DNA from: Arthrobacter sp. Hiyo4
GTDB lineage: Bacteria > Actinomycetota > Actinomycetes > Actinomycetales > Micrococcaceae
Length of the DNA stretch: 64,000 nucleotides
Assembly: GCA_002370555.1 (NCBI GenBank)
Contig: AP014718.1
Location: forward strand, 1,364,001 to 1,428,000
Reading direction: 5' to 3'
A program made the position numbers and the translations under genes. The notes under the pieces were generated by a model, which did no database searches, had not been told where the DNA came from, and was given only the letters and a program-made list of their open reading frames with translations. Positions 13,125-23,113 of this stretch are shown here, in pieces. Numbering within the stretch: position 1 is the first letter of the stretch; every line of letters begins with the position of its first letter.

Positions 13125-14106
13125 TGACGGCGAGCACTGAGGCGGAAGCCCCGACGCCGCCTGTCCGGCCACAGACGGCCATCGACCGTGCCATCACCGA
13201 GTATCTGCAACATATGGGCGTGGAACGCGGCCTGGCAGCCAACACACTCTCCGCCTACCGCCGTGACCTGGCGCGCTATTCCCGTTACGTGACGTCGGAG
13301 GGCTGCCAGGGCCCGGGCCAGATCACCCGCCACCACGTGACGGGGTTCCTGATGGCCCTCAACGACGGATCCGACGGCGGCACGGCCCTGGGCGTCCGGT
13401 CTGCTGCCAGGACTGTGGTGGCCGTCCGGGGACTCCACAAGTTCTGGGCTCTGGAGGGGATCACAACGACGGACCCGCCAGCGATGTCCACCCGCCCATG
13501 CCGGGCAAACGGCTGCCCAAGGCCATCAGCGTGGACGAAGTCACCCGGATCCTTGAAGCCGCGGGCGCTGATACTGCCACAGGGCTCAGGGACCGTGCCC
13601 TGCTCGAATTTCTCTATTCCACCGGGGCGAGGATCAGCGAGGCCGTGGGCCTGGACGTTGACGACATCGCCCTGCACGAGGCCGAGGCTGGGCCCGCCGT
13701 GGTCCGCCTGTTCGGCAAGGGATCCAAGGAACGGCTGGTGCCGCTGGGATCCTATGGGGCGCGGGCTGTGGACGCGTACCTGGTGCGCGGCCGTCCACTG
13801 CTGGCGGCGAAGGGCAAGGGAACGCCCGCCCTGTTCCTGAACGCCCGCGGCGGCAGGATCAGCCGGCAAAGCGCCTGGACCATCCTGAAGGCGGCCGCGG
13901 ACAAAGCCAACGTCACCAAGGATGTTTCCCCGCACACACTGCGGCACTCCTTCGCGACGCATCTGCTCGAAGGCGGCGCCGATGTCCGCGTGGTGCAGGA
14001 ACTCCTGGGGCACGCCTCGGTTACCACAACGCAGGTCTACACCCTGGTTACCGCTGACACACTGAGGGAAATTTACGCAGCAGCCCACCCCCGGGCGCTG
14101 GGCTGA
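13124..14106 (+). CDS. xerD: Tyrosine recombinase XerD (one frame break)
   Basis: Resolves chromosome dimers at dif with XerC. The SAM-like core-binding domain covers the N-terminus ([20 protein letters not shown]). The catalytic domain carries Arg in [11 protein letters not shown], Lys in [10 protein letters not shown], His-x-x-Arg in [15 protein letters not shown], His in [11 protein letters not shown], and the nucleophile Tyr in QVYTLV. A lost C near 13485 separates the two domains. The start is ATG 13124, sharing a base with the Nudix stop; GTG 13121 is an alternative. The gene belongs to the housekeeping block, not to a mobile element. Confidence 0.93.
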
Positions 14107-14135
14107 CGCCGGCGGCCACGCTATAGGGTTGGGGC

Positions 14136-14609
14136 ATGACGTTTACCCCTGTCACGCTGTGCTTTCTCACCCGTGAGTCCGCCGGTGTGCCACAGGTCCT
14201 GCTGGGCCTGAAGAAGACCGGCTTCGGCCGCGGCAAGGTGGTGGGCCTCGGCGGCCATGTTGAGCCGGGGGAGACGGACGCAGAGGCTGCCTGCCGCGAA
14301 GTCCATGAGGAAGCCGGGATTGTGGTCCGGCAGGAGGATCTGCGCGACGCCGGCGTGGTGACCTTCGATTTTCCTGCCCGCCCGGAGTGGAACATGAGTT
14401 CGCGGCTCTTTGTCGCAGCGAATTGGACCGGGCAGCCGGCCGAAAGTGCCGAGATCCGGCCGGAATGGTTCGACGTCGGCGCTTTGCCAGTGGACCGGAT
14501 GTGGCAGGACGCAGCGCACTGGCTGCCGCTCGCGCTTGCCGGGTCCTTCCTGCGCCTGACAGTGGTCCTGAACGATGACAACGAGACCGTCCGCGAAGTG
14601 CTGGACTGA
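14136..14609 (+). CDS. Nudix hydrolase, 8-oxo-dGTPase (MTH1-like)
   Basis: Probably cleans oxidised purine nucleotides from the pool. The protein opens with VTLCFLTRES and carries GFGRGKVVGLGGHVEPGE, then CREVHEEAGI, which together form the Nudix box in the MTH1-like arrangement. The 157-residue ORF is intact, typical for these compact enzymes. It lies 29 nt after xerD on the same strand and ends in front of a terminator hairpin facing the convergent prp operon. Confidence 0.82.
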   Translation: MTFTPVTLCFLTRESAGVPQVLLGLKKTGFGRGKVVGLGGHVEPGETDAEAACREVHEEAGIVVRQEDLRDAGVVTFDFPARPEWNMSSRLFVAANWTGQPAESAEIRPEWFDVGALPVDRMWQDAAHWLPLALAGSFLRLTVVLNDDNETVREVLD

Positions 14610-14636
14610 TCACGCCTCCGAGTTGGCGTAACGGCC

Positions 14637-14677
14637 GACGGCGGGCCGGCCACCTTCAAAGGTGACCGGCCGCCGTC
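14637..14677. terminator. Terminator hairpin between Nudix gene and prpC
   Basis: Stem GACGGCGG-CCGG-CACC pairs with GGTGACCGGCCGCCGTC around a short TTCAAA loop. It lies between convergent genes, so it may serve both strands. No clear T-tract. Confidence 0.65.
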
Positions 14678-14692
14678 GTGCGTTCAGCGGTA

Positions 14693-15831
14693 TTACGGAA
14701 CGTGCCGTTCGTCCGGTCCGTTGTACTCGCTCAGCGGGCGGATCAGGGAGTTGCTGGCTGCCTGTTCCATGATGTGGGCGGTCCATCCGGTGATGCGGCT
14801 GGCCACAAACAGGGGGTGAACGTGGCAGTGTCGAAGCCCATCAGGTGGTAGGTGGGGCCGGCCGGGTAGTCGAGGTTCGGTTTGATGGCCTTGGCCTCGT
14901 CCATGGCCTGCTCGAGGCCGTTGTACAGCCCCAGCAGTTCAGGGCGGCCGTAGTGGGCGATCATCTTGTCCAGCGCGGCCTTCATGGTGGGGACGCGGGA
15001 GTCCCCGTGCTTGTAGACGCGGTGGCCGAAGCCCATGACCTTTTTCTTCTGGGCCAGTGCATCCTCCATCCAGGCCCTGGCGCGGGCGGCCGCTTCGTCA
15101 AGTGATTCCTCGGGCCGGATGCCGATCTCGTCGAAGGTGTGCATCACGGCTTCGTTGGCGCCGCCATGCAGTGGGCCCTTGAGTGCGCCGATGGCGCCCG
15201 TTACCGCCGAGTGCAGGTCGGACAGGCTGGAAGTGATCACGCGGGCGGTGAAGGTGGAGGCGTTGAAGGAGTGCTCGGCGTACAGGATCATCGAAACGTT
15301 GAAGGCCTCCACCACCTCCGGGACCTGGTCTTCGCCGAACGCCATCCACAGGAAGTTTTCGGAGTAGCCCAGGTCATTTCGGGGCTCCACGACTTCCTGG
15401 CCGCGCCGGCGTCGCTGGTCGTAGGCGACCACCGCGGGCATGGCGGCGAAGAGATCCACGGACTTGGCCATGTTGGCCTCGGGAGAGGAGTCCTCGGCCA
15501 GGGGGTGGCGGGCGCCCATGACGGATGCTGCGGTCCGGCAGACATCCATCGGGTGGGCGGTTGTGGGAATTGTGTCGACGATCTTCTTCACCACAGGATC
15601 AAGGGCGCGGCCGGCGCGCTCGCGGGCAGAGAACGCGGACAGCTCTTCAGGGGTGGGCAGTTCGCCGTTCCATAGGAGGAAGGCCACTTCCTCGAAGCTG
15701 CATTTAGCGGCGAGCTCCTGGACGGGATAGCCGCGGTACAGCAGCGAATTGGTGTCCGGGTTGACCTTCGAAACCGCGGTGTAGTCCACCACGACGCCGG
15801 CCAGGCCCTTCTTGATATCAACAGCTTCCAT
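14693..15831 (-). CDS. prpC: 2-methylcitrate synthase
   Basis: Condenses propionyl-CoA with oxaloacetate to 2-methylcitrate. The citrate synthase fold is clear: AEHSFNASTFTARV with an active-site His, LKGPLHGGANEAV, GFGHRVYKHGDSRVP with the second His, and MGFDTATFTP near the C-terminal catalytic Asp. A lost C in a run near 14815 shifts the last 40 residues; repaired, they read LFVASRITGWTAHIMEQ and end at 14693. Length 378 fits. Assignment as methylcitrate rather than citrate synthase rests on its place downstream of prpD and prpB. Confidence 0.92.
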
Positions 15832-15905
15832 GCTGTCCTCCTTCGTTCATTGGGCAAGCCCGGATGTGCCGGAATGCTTGCATTCTCCTTGGTGGCTCTC
15901 GGGTC

Positions 15906-16810
15906 CTAGCGGACGCCGGGAATTTGGAAGTTGAAAACGCCGGTATCGAAGTGGTTGTAGGCCTCATAGTCCACAAGGTCATAAAGCCGCGCACGGGTGA
16001 GCATGTTCTCCACCTGTGCTTCCTGCGACCCTGTTGCCTTGATCGATTCCAGAGTACGCTCTGCTGCGCCCATGGCAATGCGCAGCAGCGTGACCGGATA
16101 AATGACCATGTTGACGCCCACACCCTGCAACTGGTCCACGGTGAACAGATCGCTCTTGCCGAACTCGGTCATGTTGGCAAGGATCGGCACGTCCACGGCG
16201 TCGCGGATGGCCTGGAACTCGGACAGGTCCTTCATCGCTTCCGGGAAGAGGGCATCCGCACCGGCTTCCACGAGGGCCCGTGCCCGGTTCTTGGCGGCTT
16301 CGATTCCCTCCACGGCGCGGATGTCGGTCCGGGCCATGATGAGGAAGTTCGGATCGCGGCGGGCATCGGCCGCGGCGCGGATGCGCTTGGTGGCCGTGTC
16401 CTGGTCCACCACGTTCTTGCCGTCCAGGTGCCCGCAGCGCTTGGGGTTGAACTGGTCTTCGATGTGGCAGCCGGCCAGGCCGGCGTTCTCCAGTTCCTGG
16501 ATGCTGCGGGCCACGTTCATTGGCTCGCCGAAGCCGGTGTCCGCGTCCACCAGCGTGGGCAGGTCGGTCATGCGGGCGATCTGCCCGGCACGCGTGGCCA
16601 CCTCGGTGAGGGTGGTCAGCCCGATGTCCGGCAGGCCAAGGTCATTGGCCAGCACGGCTCCGGAGACGTAAACACCGGCGAAGCCCTTTTCCTCGATCAG
16701 CCGCGCCGAGAGCGGGTTGAAGGCGCCCGGGAACTGTTGGATGGTGCCGGACGCGAGCATCTCGCGCAGCGCGATCCGCTTCTGTTCCGGGTTGTCTTGG
16801 AATACAGCAT
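15906..16810 (-). CDS. prpB: Methylisocitrate lyase
   Basis: Splits 2-methylisocitrate into pyruvate and succinate. It belongs to the ICL/PEPM superfamily: GVYVSGAVLANDLGLPD, the metal-binding LVDADTGFGEP, and the catalytic loop CHIEDQFNPKRCGHLDGK with the KRCGH signature. The N-terminus is split: ATG 16810, with an AGGAGA site, gives MLYSKTTPEQKR only if one C is restored near 16790; otherwise the frame opens only from Met 16760. Corrected length is about 301 residues. Middle gene of prpD-prpB-prpC. Confidence 0.93.
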
Positions 16811-16843
16811 CTGGTTCTCCTGTGCGGGGTGTGTGAGCAGAGC

Positions 16844-18361
16844 TTAGAAGAGGCCGGCGGGTGCGTTGCTGAGGTCGATGACACCAGCAGCGGCGGTGAT
16901 GTTCAGCTGGTCCAGTTCGCCCGGCCCAGGTCCGGGAGGCTTTCGGCGGCCGCGAGGAAACGCTCGATTTCCGTCTCGGCGACCAGGCCGGCTGCCAGGG
17001 TGCGGAACTTGTTGATGTACTGCTGGCGGGCGAACGGCCGGGCGCCGAGCGGGTGGGCGTCGGCTACGGCGATCTGGTCGGTGATAACGGTGCCGTCGTT
17101 CAGGGTGATTTCCACGGAACCGCCGAAGGCCTTCTCGGCGATGTCCAGGGAGTGGTAGCGGCGGGTCCATTCGGGTCCTCGACGGTGCTGACCTTGTTCC
17201 ACAGCTCCACGGTGTCGGCGCGGCCGGCACGCTCAGGACTGTAGGAGTCAACGTGGTGCCAGGAGCCGTCCTGGAGTGCCACGGTGAAGATGTACGGGAT
17301 GGAGTGGTCCAGGGTTTCGCGGCTGGCCGTGGGGCTGTACTTCTGCGGGTCGTTGGCGCCGGAGCCGATCACGTAATGGGTGTGGTGGCTGGTCTTGATC
17401 AGGACCGACGCCACGTTGGCCGGGTCCGTTGCCTCGGGGTGCTCGGCATGGAGCTTGCGGGCGAGGTCGATCCAGGCCTGGGCCTGGTATTCGGCAGAGT
17501 GTTCCTTGGTGTATGTGTCCATGATGGCGCGCTTGGCTTCGCCGGCCTCGGGCAGGGGACGTCGTAGGTGGCGTCCGGGCCGTCCAGCATCCAGGCGATC
17601 ACGCCGTCTTCGCCTTCGTAGATCGGCACGGGGGAGGTCTGGCCGCGCATGGAGCGGTCCACGGCTTCCACCGCCATCTTGCCCGCGAACGCGGGGGCGT
17701 GGGCCTTCCAGGTGGAGATCTCGCCTTTGCGGGACTGCCGGGTGGCGGTGGTGGTGTGCAGGGCCTGGCCGACGGACTGGAAGATGGTCTCGACGTCCAG
17801 GCCCAGGAGTGTGCCGATGCCGGCGGCGGCGGACGGGCCGAGGTGCGCCACGTGGTCGATCTTGTGCTTGTGCAGGCAGATGGCCTTGACCAGGTTGACC
17901 TGGATCTCATACCCGGTGGCAATGCCGCGGATCAGGTCCTTGCCGCTCGCGCCGACATGCTGGCCCACAGCGAGAATCGGCGGGATGTTGTCGCCCGGGT
18001 GCGAGTAGTCGGCCGCCAGGAACGTGTCGTGGTAATCGAGCTCGCGGACGGCCACGCCGTTGGCCCAGGCTGCCCATTCGGGGGAGACCCGGTCCGTGAT
18101 GCCGAACACGCCGGCGCCCTTGCCGTTGGTGGTCGGTGCGTGGGTCAGCGCCTGGGCTCGGGCAGCCACGATCGGGCCGCGGTTCAGGGAAGCGATGGCC
18201 ACGGAGGCGTTGTCGATGACACGGTTGATGACCATCTCGGTGACCTCGGGCGTGACCTCGACGGCGTCGGCGGCGACAACGGCGATCTTGTGCGCCAGCT
18301 GGTCTTCACGGGGGAGGTTCTCTTCGCTCTTGTAGACGCGGACGTGGTTGAGCTTAACCAT
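16844..18361 (-). CDS. prpD: 2-methylcitrate dehydratase
   Basis: Dehydrates 2-methylcitrate to methylaconitate in the methylcitrate cycle (MmgE/PrpD family). Recognisable segments include [41 protein letters not shown] and [19 protein letters not shown]. Three lost C residues break the frame, near 17555, 17175 and 16921. The corrected protein is about 505 residues, the family size. ATG 18361 has an AAGGAG site just upstream. It is the first structural gene after the GntR regulator, with only 11 nt between them, so regulator and pathway are one operon. Confidence 0.92.
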
Positions 18362-18372
18362 GGTGCTCCTTC

Positions 18373-19014
18373 TTAGTGCTGTGGGTGGGTAGCTTTGACG
18401 TGGGAAAGGCTGCGGTGCAGGTGCAGGGTGGTGGCTGCTTCGGCGAGCTTCGCGTTGCCTGCGGCGATGGCTTCCGCGATGGCCGCGTGTTCGACGGCGG
18501 CCGCGTTCAGTCGCGGGGCGTCATCGGCAGCGAGCCGGCGGACCCGGACCAGGTGCACACGCAGGCTGCGCATCGCCTGGGCGAGGTAGGAGTTGGAAAT
18601 GGCGGTGTCGATCGCCTCATCCAACCGGCCCACCAGGGCGTAGTACTCATGCCGGGCGGGATCGGCGTCGCTGATCAGCTCCTGCGCCCGCAGGAGATCC
18701 GCATGGAGTTTCTCAAAGACCGCGCGCTCGCCGCGTTGGGCTGCGAGGGCGGCCGCCTTGCCCTCCAGGGTTTCGCGGAGCTCGAACATCTCGTCGATGT
18801 CCTCCAGTGAGATGTCGGTGACGACGACGCCGCGGCCGCCCGCCGCCGTCGTCAGTCCTTCCGCGCTGAGCCGGCTCAGCGCCTCCCGGACGGGAGTGCG
18901 TGAGACGCCCAGGCGTTCCGACTGCTCCACTTCGGCAAGGACCGTTCCGGGTGCCAGGCGCCATTCGATAATGTCTTCGCGAAGCGTTGCGTAGGCTTTG
19001 TCGCTGGCCCGCAT
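18373..19014 (-). CDS. GntR-family regulator (FCD type) of the prp operon
   Basis: Likely ligand-responsive repressor of the genes it precedes. The N-terminal winged helix includes [24 protein letters not shown], with recognition region [20 protein letters not shown]. The C-terminal helical FCD domain follows ([18 protein letters not shown]; conserved Asp/His residues such as [10 protein letters not shown] and EHAAIAEAI). ATG 19014 with a GGGAGGG site is preferred to the longer frame reaching 19056, which would run through the promoter. 213 residues. The target is inferred from operon position and from palindromes in its own promoter. It differs from the Fis-type PrpR of enterobacteria. Confidence 0.85.
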   Translation of the reverse strand: MRASDKAYATLREDIIEWRLAPGTVLAEVEQSERLGVSRTPVREALSRLSAEGLTTAAGGRGVVVTDISLEDIDEMFELRETLEGKAAALAAQRGERAVFEKLHADLLRAQELISDADPARHEYYALVGRLDEAIDTAISNSYLAQAMRSLRVHLVRVRRLAADDAPRLNAAAVEHAAIAEAIAAGNAKLAEAATTLHLHRSLSHVKATHPQH

Positions 19015-19046
19015 GGTCCCTCCCTTCAATCCGTTGCTCAGGATCA

Positions 19047-19078
19047 GTGTATACACGAATTGCCATTGAGCCCAGCAA
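19047..19078 (-). promoter_or_regulatory. prp operon promoter overlapped by GTGTATACAC operator
   Basis: On the minus strand, TTGCTG (19078-19073), a 17-nt spacer and TGTATA (19055-19050) form a good sigma-70-type promoter about 35 nt before the gntR start. The -10 hexamer lies inside a perfect 10-bp palindrome, GTGTATACAC at 19047-19056. Operators with TGTATACA cores are common for FCD-type GntR proteins. Autorepression is inferred. Confidence 0.65.
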
Positions 19079-19109
19079 ATTGGCGAAAACTGACACTATG
19101 TCGTCATCT

Positions 19110-19119
19110 GTGTATACAA
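19110..19119. promoter_or_regulatory. Second TGTATACA palindrome, probable GntR operator
   Basis: GTGTATACAA shares the GTGTATACA core with the operator at 19047-19056. The two centres are 63 bp apart, close to six helical turns, so both would face the same side of the DNA. It lies between gntR and the rightward permease remnant. Confidence 0.55.
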
Positions 19120-19245
19120 GCACGTTCGGCGCCCTCGTCCAGCCCGGACCAGCTCTAGACGATGGGGCTCGTTGACCGCGCGCCAGCGGACTACAGTTGG
19201 CGCCATGCCCGGCAATGCAGTTTCCGTCCTGCGGAGGTCTGCATT

Positions 19246-19656
19246 ATGTCCCACCAAAACGATCCCGGCGCCCACGACGAGCACGGGCATCCGCACCTGA
19301 TTGACCCTGAGCCGTGGGCACCGGTGACCCCGCGGTCGAGGAAATCGTGAGGGGGGAGCCAGCCACCCTGGTTCAGGTGCCTGCGGGCGTGAGCCCGCGG
19401 CTCTACAACGAGGACCTGGCGCCCACCACGCGCCAGGGGCGCACCTGGCACGCCTACAGCATCTTCACGCTCTGGGCGAACGACGTGCACTCGCTGGGCA
19501 ATTACGTGTTTGCCATCGGATTGTTCGCCCTTGGATTGGGCGCCTGGCAGATCATGCTCGCCTTCCTGCTCGGCGCCGTCCTGCTGTTCCTTCTCCTGAA
19601 CCTTTTGGGCTTCATGGGCGAGCGGACCGGCGCACCGTTCCCGGTCATGAGCAGGC
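19246..19656 (+). pseudogene. NCS1 nucleobase:cation symporter, 5' remnant
   Basis: Only about the first 137 residues of an NCS1-type permease (uracil/allantoin/cytosine class) remain. After ATG 19246 (MSHQNDPGAHDEHGHP) one lost G near 19325 shifts the frame. Typical NCS1 sequence follows: SPRLYNEDLAPTTRQGRTW, a first membrane segment around NYVFAIGLFALGLGAW, and GERTGAPFPVMSR. Right after this motif the sequence changes abruptly into aminotransferase sequence, whereas a whole NCS1 protein has some 350 further residues. This is a deletion or an assembly join; nothing here can encode a working transporter. Confidence 0.75.
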
Positions 19657-20609
19657 CTCCGTACGGTCTGGGGGACTCAGGATGCCCTTACGCTGCCCTT
19701 GAGCGTCACCGGTTCCGGCGGCAAGGAAGCGGCTTTTGTGAACACCGTGGACGACGGCGATGTGGCAGGGATCGCCGTCAACGGCCTCTTTCGGTGAGCG
19801 CATGTGTGAGGTGGCCCGCCGCTGCGGCGCCACCGTGGTTCGTGTAGACCACGAATGGGGCACGCCCATCGACGTCGAACGCGTCCTGGCGGCCCACCCG
19901 CGGCCGAAGGTAATTGCGGCCGTCCACGCCGAAACATCAACCGGGGTGCTGTCCGACGTCGCATCGCTCGGGCAGAACAAGGGCGAAGCGCTGTTCATTG
20001 TCGACGCCGTGACATCCATCGGTTGGCTGGAACTCCTTGCAGACGACTGGGGAATCGACGTCGGCTATGCCGGCACCCAGAAATGCCTCGGCGTGCCGCC
20101 AGGGCTATCGCCCTTCACCATGTCGGGTAAGGCTTTCGAGCGAAGGATCAAGAATCCTCGCTCCTGGTACCTGGACGTCGGTCTGCTCGGCGGTTACGTC
20201 GGGGCCGCCAGCGGCAGCGGCAGAACCTACCACCACACGCCGCCGGTCACCATGATCGCCGGCCTCGAGGCGGGCTTGCAAAGAATCCTGGCGAGGGACT
20301 GGCCGCGGTCCAGGCGCGCCACCGCGCGGCAGGGGCCGCGTTGCAGGCGGGCTCCTGGAGATGGGACTTGAGCTGTTCGCGGCCGAGGGCCACCGGCTGC
20401 CCAGCCTTACCACTGTCAAGGTCCCGGACGGCATCGACTCCGCGGGCCGTATGCCGCCACCTGCTGGAGCACTTCAGCATCGAGATTGGCTCAGGGCGGG
20501 CAGGTACACTTCCAGCATCTGGCGGATCGGAATGATGGGCCCGAACGCAAACGCCGCATCAGTGACTCTGGCGCTGGGAGCCCTCAAGGAAGCCATCTCC
20601 GCTGCCTAG
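19657..20609 (+). pseudogene. Class V aminotransferase remnant (ureidoglycine/serine-glyoxylate type)
   Basis: The sequence starts inside the gene: LRTVWGTQDALTLPLSVTGS aligns with the part of PLP class V aminotransferases that normally lies about 50 residues from the start. The PLP region VDAVTSIGWLELLADDWGID and the Lys motif YAGTQKCLGVPPG are readable, as is the C-terminal SSIWRIGMMGPNANAASV. The frame is broken about five times (near 19793, 20293, 20352, 20447 and 20503), and two of these need a base removed rather than added, unlike elsewhere in the window. With an NCS1 permease alongside, a purine-degradation PucG-like enzyme is plausible. The missing 5' end argues for a pseudogene or misassembly. 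Confidence 0.7.
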
Positions 20610-20626
20610 CCACAGACTTTGTAGGA

Positions 20627-21337
20627 TCAGGGCCGCTTCCAGCCGTATTCGTTCTCCGGCCGGCCGGGCGTGCCGTAGCGGGGCGCCCGGAAACGCGGCC
20701 GGCGTCGGCGAGGTGTTCGAGGTAGCGCCTGGCGGTCACGCGGGACATGCCCAGGGCGGCCATGACTTCCGTAGCTGAAACAGACTCCGAATGCTGTTTC
20801 AGGTACGCCTGGACCGAGTCGAGAGTGGAGACTGAGAGGCCCTTGGGCAGGGGCAGCTCCGACGGCGCCGGAGGCTTGCGAAGGCCTGGTCCACGTCGCT
20901 CTGGGAGGCGCCGGTCCTTCCGGCACCGGCATTCGGGGAAGCCAGTTGCTGCCGGAACAGCCGGTAGCTGGAGAGCTTGTCTTCGAACGTGGCAAACGTG
21001 AAGGGCTTGATCAGGTACTGGACCACGCCGATGGCGACGGCGCTGCGGACAATCGCCACTTCCCGGACCGCGGTGATGGCAATGATGTCCGCCAGGATTC
21101 CTGCCGCACGCATCCGCCGGGCGATGTCCAGGCCATGCAGGTCCGGAAGGTTCATGTCGAGGAGGACCAGTTCCACCGGCTGGCCGGCGGCCGCCAGATC
21201 CGTCAGGAACCTGAGCGCGGACTGGCCGTCAGGGCCGTCCCTGCAACAGTGAAACCTGCCATCCTCCCCACATAGGCCGCGTGCGCGGCCGAGGCCACCG
21301 GTTCGTCCTCCACCACGAGGACGCGGATATCGGTCAC
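20627..21337 (-). CDS. CitB/DcuR-type response regulator (frame breaks)
   Basis: Response regulator partner of the adjacent sensor kinase. GTG 21337 overlaps the kinase stop (GTGA). The receiver domain reads DIRVLVVEDEP (acidic pocket), VLLDMNLPDLHG with the phospho-acceptor Asp, ITA, and YLIKPF with the conserved Lys. The C-terminus is the helix-turn-helix of the citrate/C4-dicarboxylate family (SATEVMAALGMSRVTARRYL) ending RYGTPGRPENEYGWKRP. At least three frame breaks, near 21235, 20880 and 20695, need single added bases. Expected to activate dctA, which is divergent beyond the kinase. Confidence 0.82.
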
Positions 21338-22973
21338 TGGAACTGCTCCTCTTTGTCGGTCCCGGCGGCCATGGCCGGCAGGAAGACATGGAAGTGTGCG
21401 CCGTCCTTGCCTGTGATGGTCATGGTACCGTCCAGGCGCTGCACGGCCTGGCGGACGAGGGCCAGGCCAATGCCGCGTCCGAACGGACCGGAGGTCTTGG
21501 TGCTGAAGCCGTGCCGGAAAATGTCCTCCACGGCGGCGGGGTCCACGCCGGGGCCGGAATCCGCCACAGTGATGTCCAGGCCCTCGGCATCGGACTCCAC
21601 GGTCAGCTCCACCGTCCTGGGAGCCGCGCCATCCGCGGCGGCGTCGATCGCGTTGTCCAGGAGGTTCCCCAAGATGGTGACAAGGTCCTGTACAGCCAGG
21701 CCGGCAACGGACGCGGACCCCTCGGTAGAGAGCGTCAGCTTCACTCCGCGCTCATTCGCTTCGGCGGCCTTCCCCATGATCAGGGCGCTGAGAACCGGCT
21801 CGTCCACGGAACTCACCATCTCGTCGGTCAGCTGCTGGCTCAGTTCGAGATCCTTGGTGGCGAATTCCAAAGCCTCCCGTGTTCGGCCCAGCTCCAGCAG
21901 GGAGACCATGGTGTGCAGCCGGTTGGCGTGTTCGTGCATCTGCGCATGCAAAGCATCAGAAAGGGTCCGTGTAGTAGCCAGTTCGCTGCCCAGCGCTTCG
22001 ATCTCGGTGCGGTCGCGCAGGGTCGCTACTGTCCCGTATACGGGACTCTTTCCGCGGCCGGCGTCGGTCCGCGGCCCGTGGCCGGCCCCTGAGTGATCAC
22101 GAGGATGCGGGAACCGGTAAGGACAACTTCGTCTTGGGCCGGTCGCCCGGATTCGAACATCTCCCTCAGCTCCTGGGACAACGGCAGCTCCGCCAGCGAC
22201 GGCGGCCGGGCGGGATCCCCGGCCGCAGGCTGTTCGAGGCCAAGGAGTTCCGCAGCATGGTTGTTGTAAAGGACCACCCGCCCCTTGGTGTCAATGAGGA
22301 TCAGCCCCTCACGCACGGAATGCAGCACGGACTCGTAATACGCAAAAAGCTGGGCGAGCTGCTCCGGGCCCCAGCCACGGGTGACCCCGCGCAGGTAGCG
22401 CCCGAGGACCCAGGCTGCGGTTGCTCCGCCCGAGAGCATAGCCAGGGCAATGATGAGAACACCGGGTAGCCTGCCCAGAACGTCCCTGTCCACGGAACCG
22501 ACGGTCACGCCGGCAGCCACGAGGCCGCGGACGGCACCGCCAGCGTCGATCACCGGAACTAGGGTGCGCACGGAAGGTCCCAGGGTGCCGGATGTTATTT
22601 CAGTTTGCGGATGTCCTTTGAGCGCAGCATCGATGGAACCGATGTAAGGCTTTCCGAGTTCCTGGTCATTCGGGTGCGTCCACCGGGTCCGGTCCGGCGC
22701 CATGATGACTACGAAGTCCACGTCGGCGACTTTCATCACGTCATTCGTATATGGCTGGAGCATTCGTGACGGATCCGTGGACTGGGAAGCTGAGAGAACA
22801 ATCGGGTTCGAGGCAACGGCTGCGGCGATGCCCCGCATGCGGAGCCCGGCCTCGGTATACGTCCGGTCACGGGCGTCCAGATAGGAGGCAGTGCCGACGA
22901 GCGTCGTAAGGGCGAGCGTAAACAGCAGGTGTGCCACCAAGAATCTTTTGGCAAGACTCCATTTGTGAATCAT
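21334..22973 (-). CDS. Sensor histidine kinase, CitA/DcuS family
   Basis: Membrane sensor likely reading external C4-dicarboxylates. Order: TM1 (FLVAHLLFTLALTTLVGTA), an extracytoplasmic PDC-type sensor domain of about 130 residues, TM2 (GVLIIALAMLSGGATAAWVL), a PAS-like domain (SVREGLILIDTKGRVVLYNN), the phospho-His region HEHANRLHTMVSLLELGR, and an HATPase domain with DNAIDAA, DSGPGVD and GRGIGLALVR. One frame break near 22050. ATG 22973 has a GGAAGG site. It is translationally coupled to the response regulator and divergent from dctA. Confidence 0.87.
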
Positions 22974-23113
22974 CGGGACCTTCCATGACCAATATGAACG
23001 CAAGGTAAATACCCGTCACCGTCGCGCTGATGATGGATATCACACCAGACGGACGCGAAGAGCCCAGAAACTACGCTGCAGCGTCTATCAGAATATCCAC
23101 AAGGAGACACATC

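Noticed and set aside
13124..14106. Tyrosine recombinase as a sign of prophage or integrative element
   Set aside because: Motifs and position (pyrG-Nudix-xerD) identify housekeeping XerD; no attachment sites or phage genes nearby.
15864..16847. 327-residue plus-strand open frame across prpB
   Set aside because: Antisense to a well-supported methylisocitrate lyase with all family motifs.
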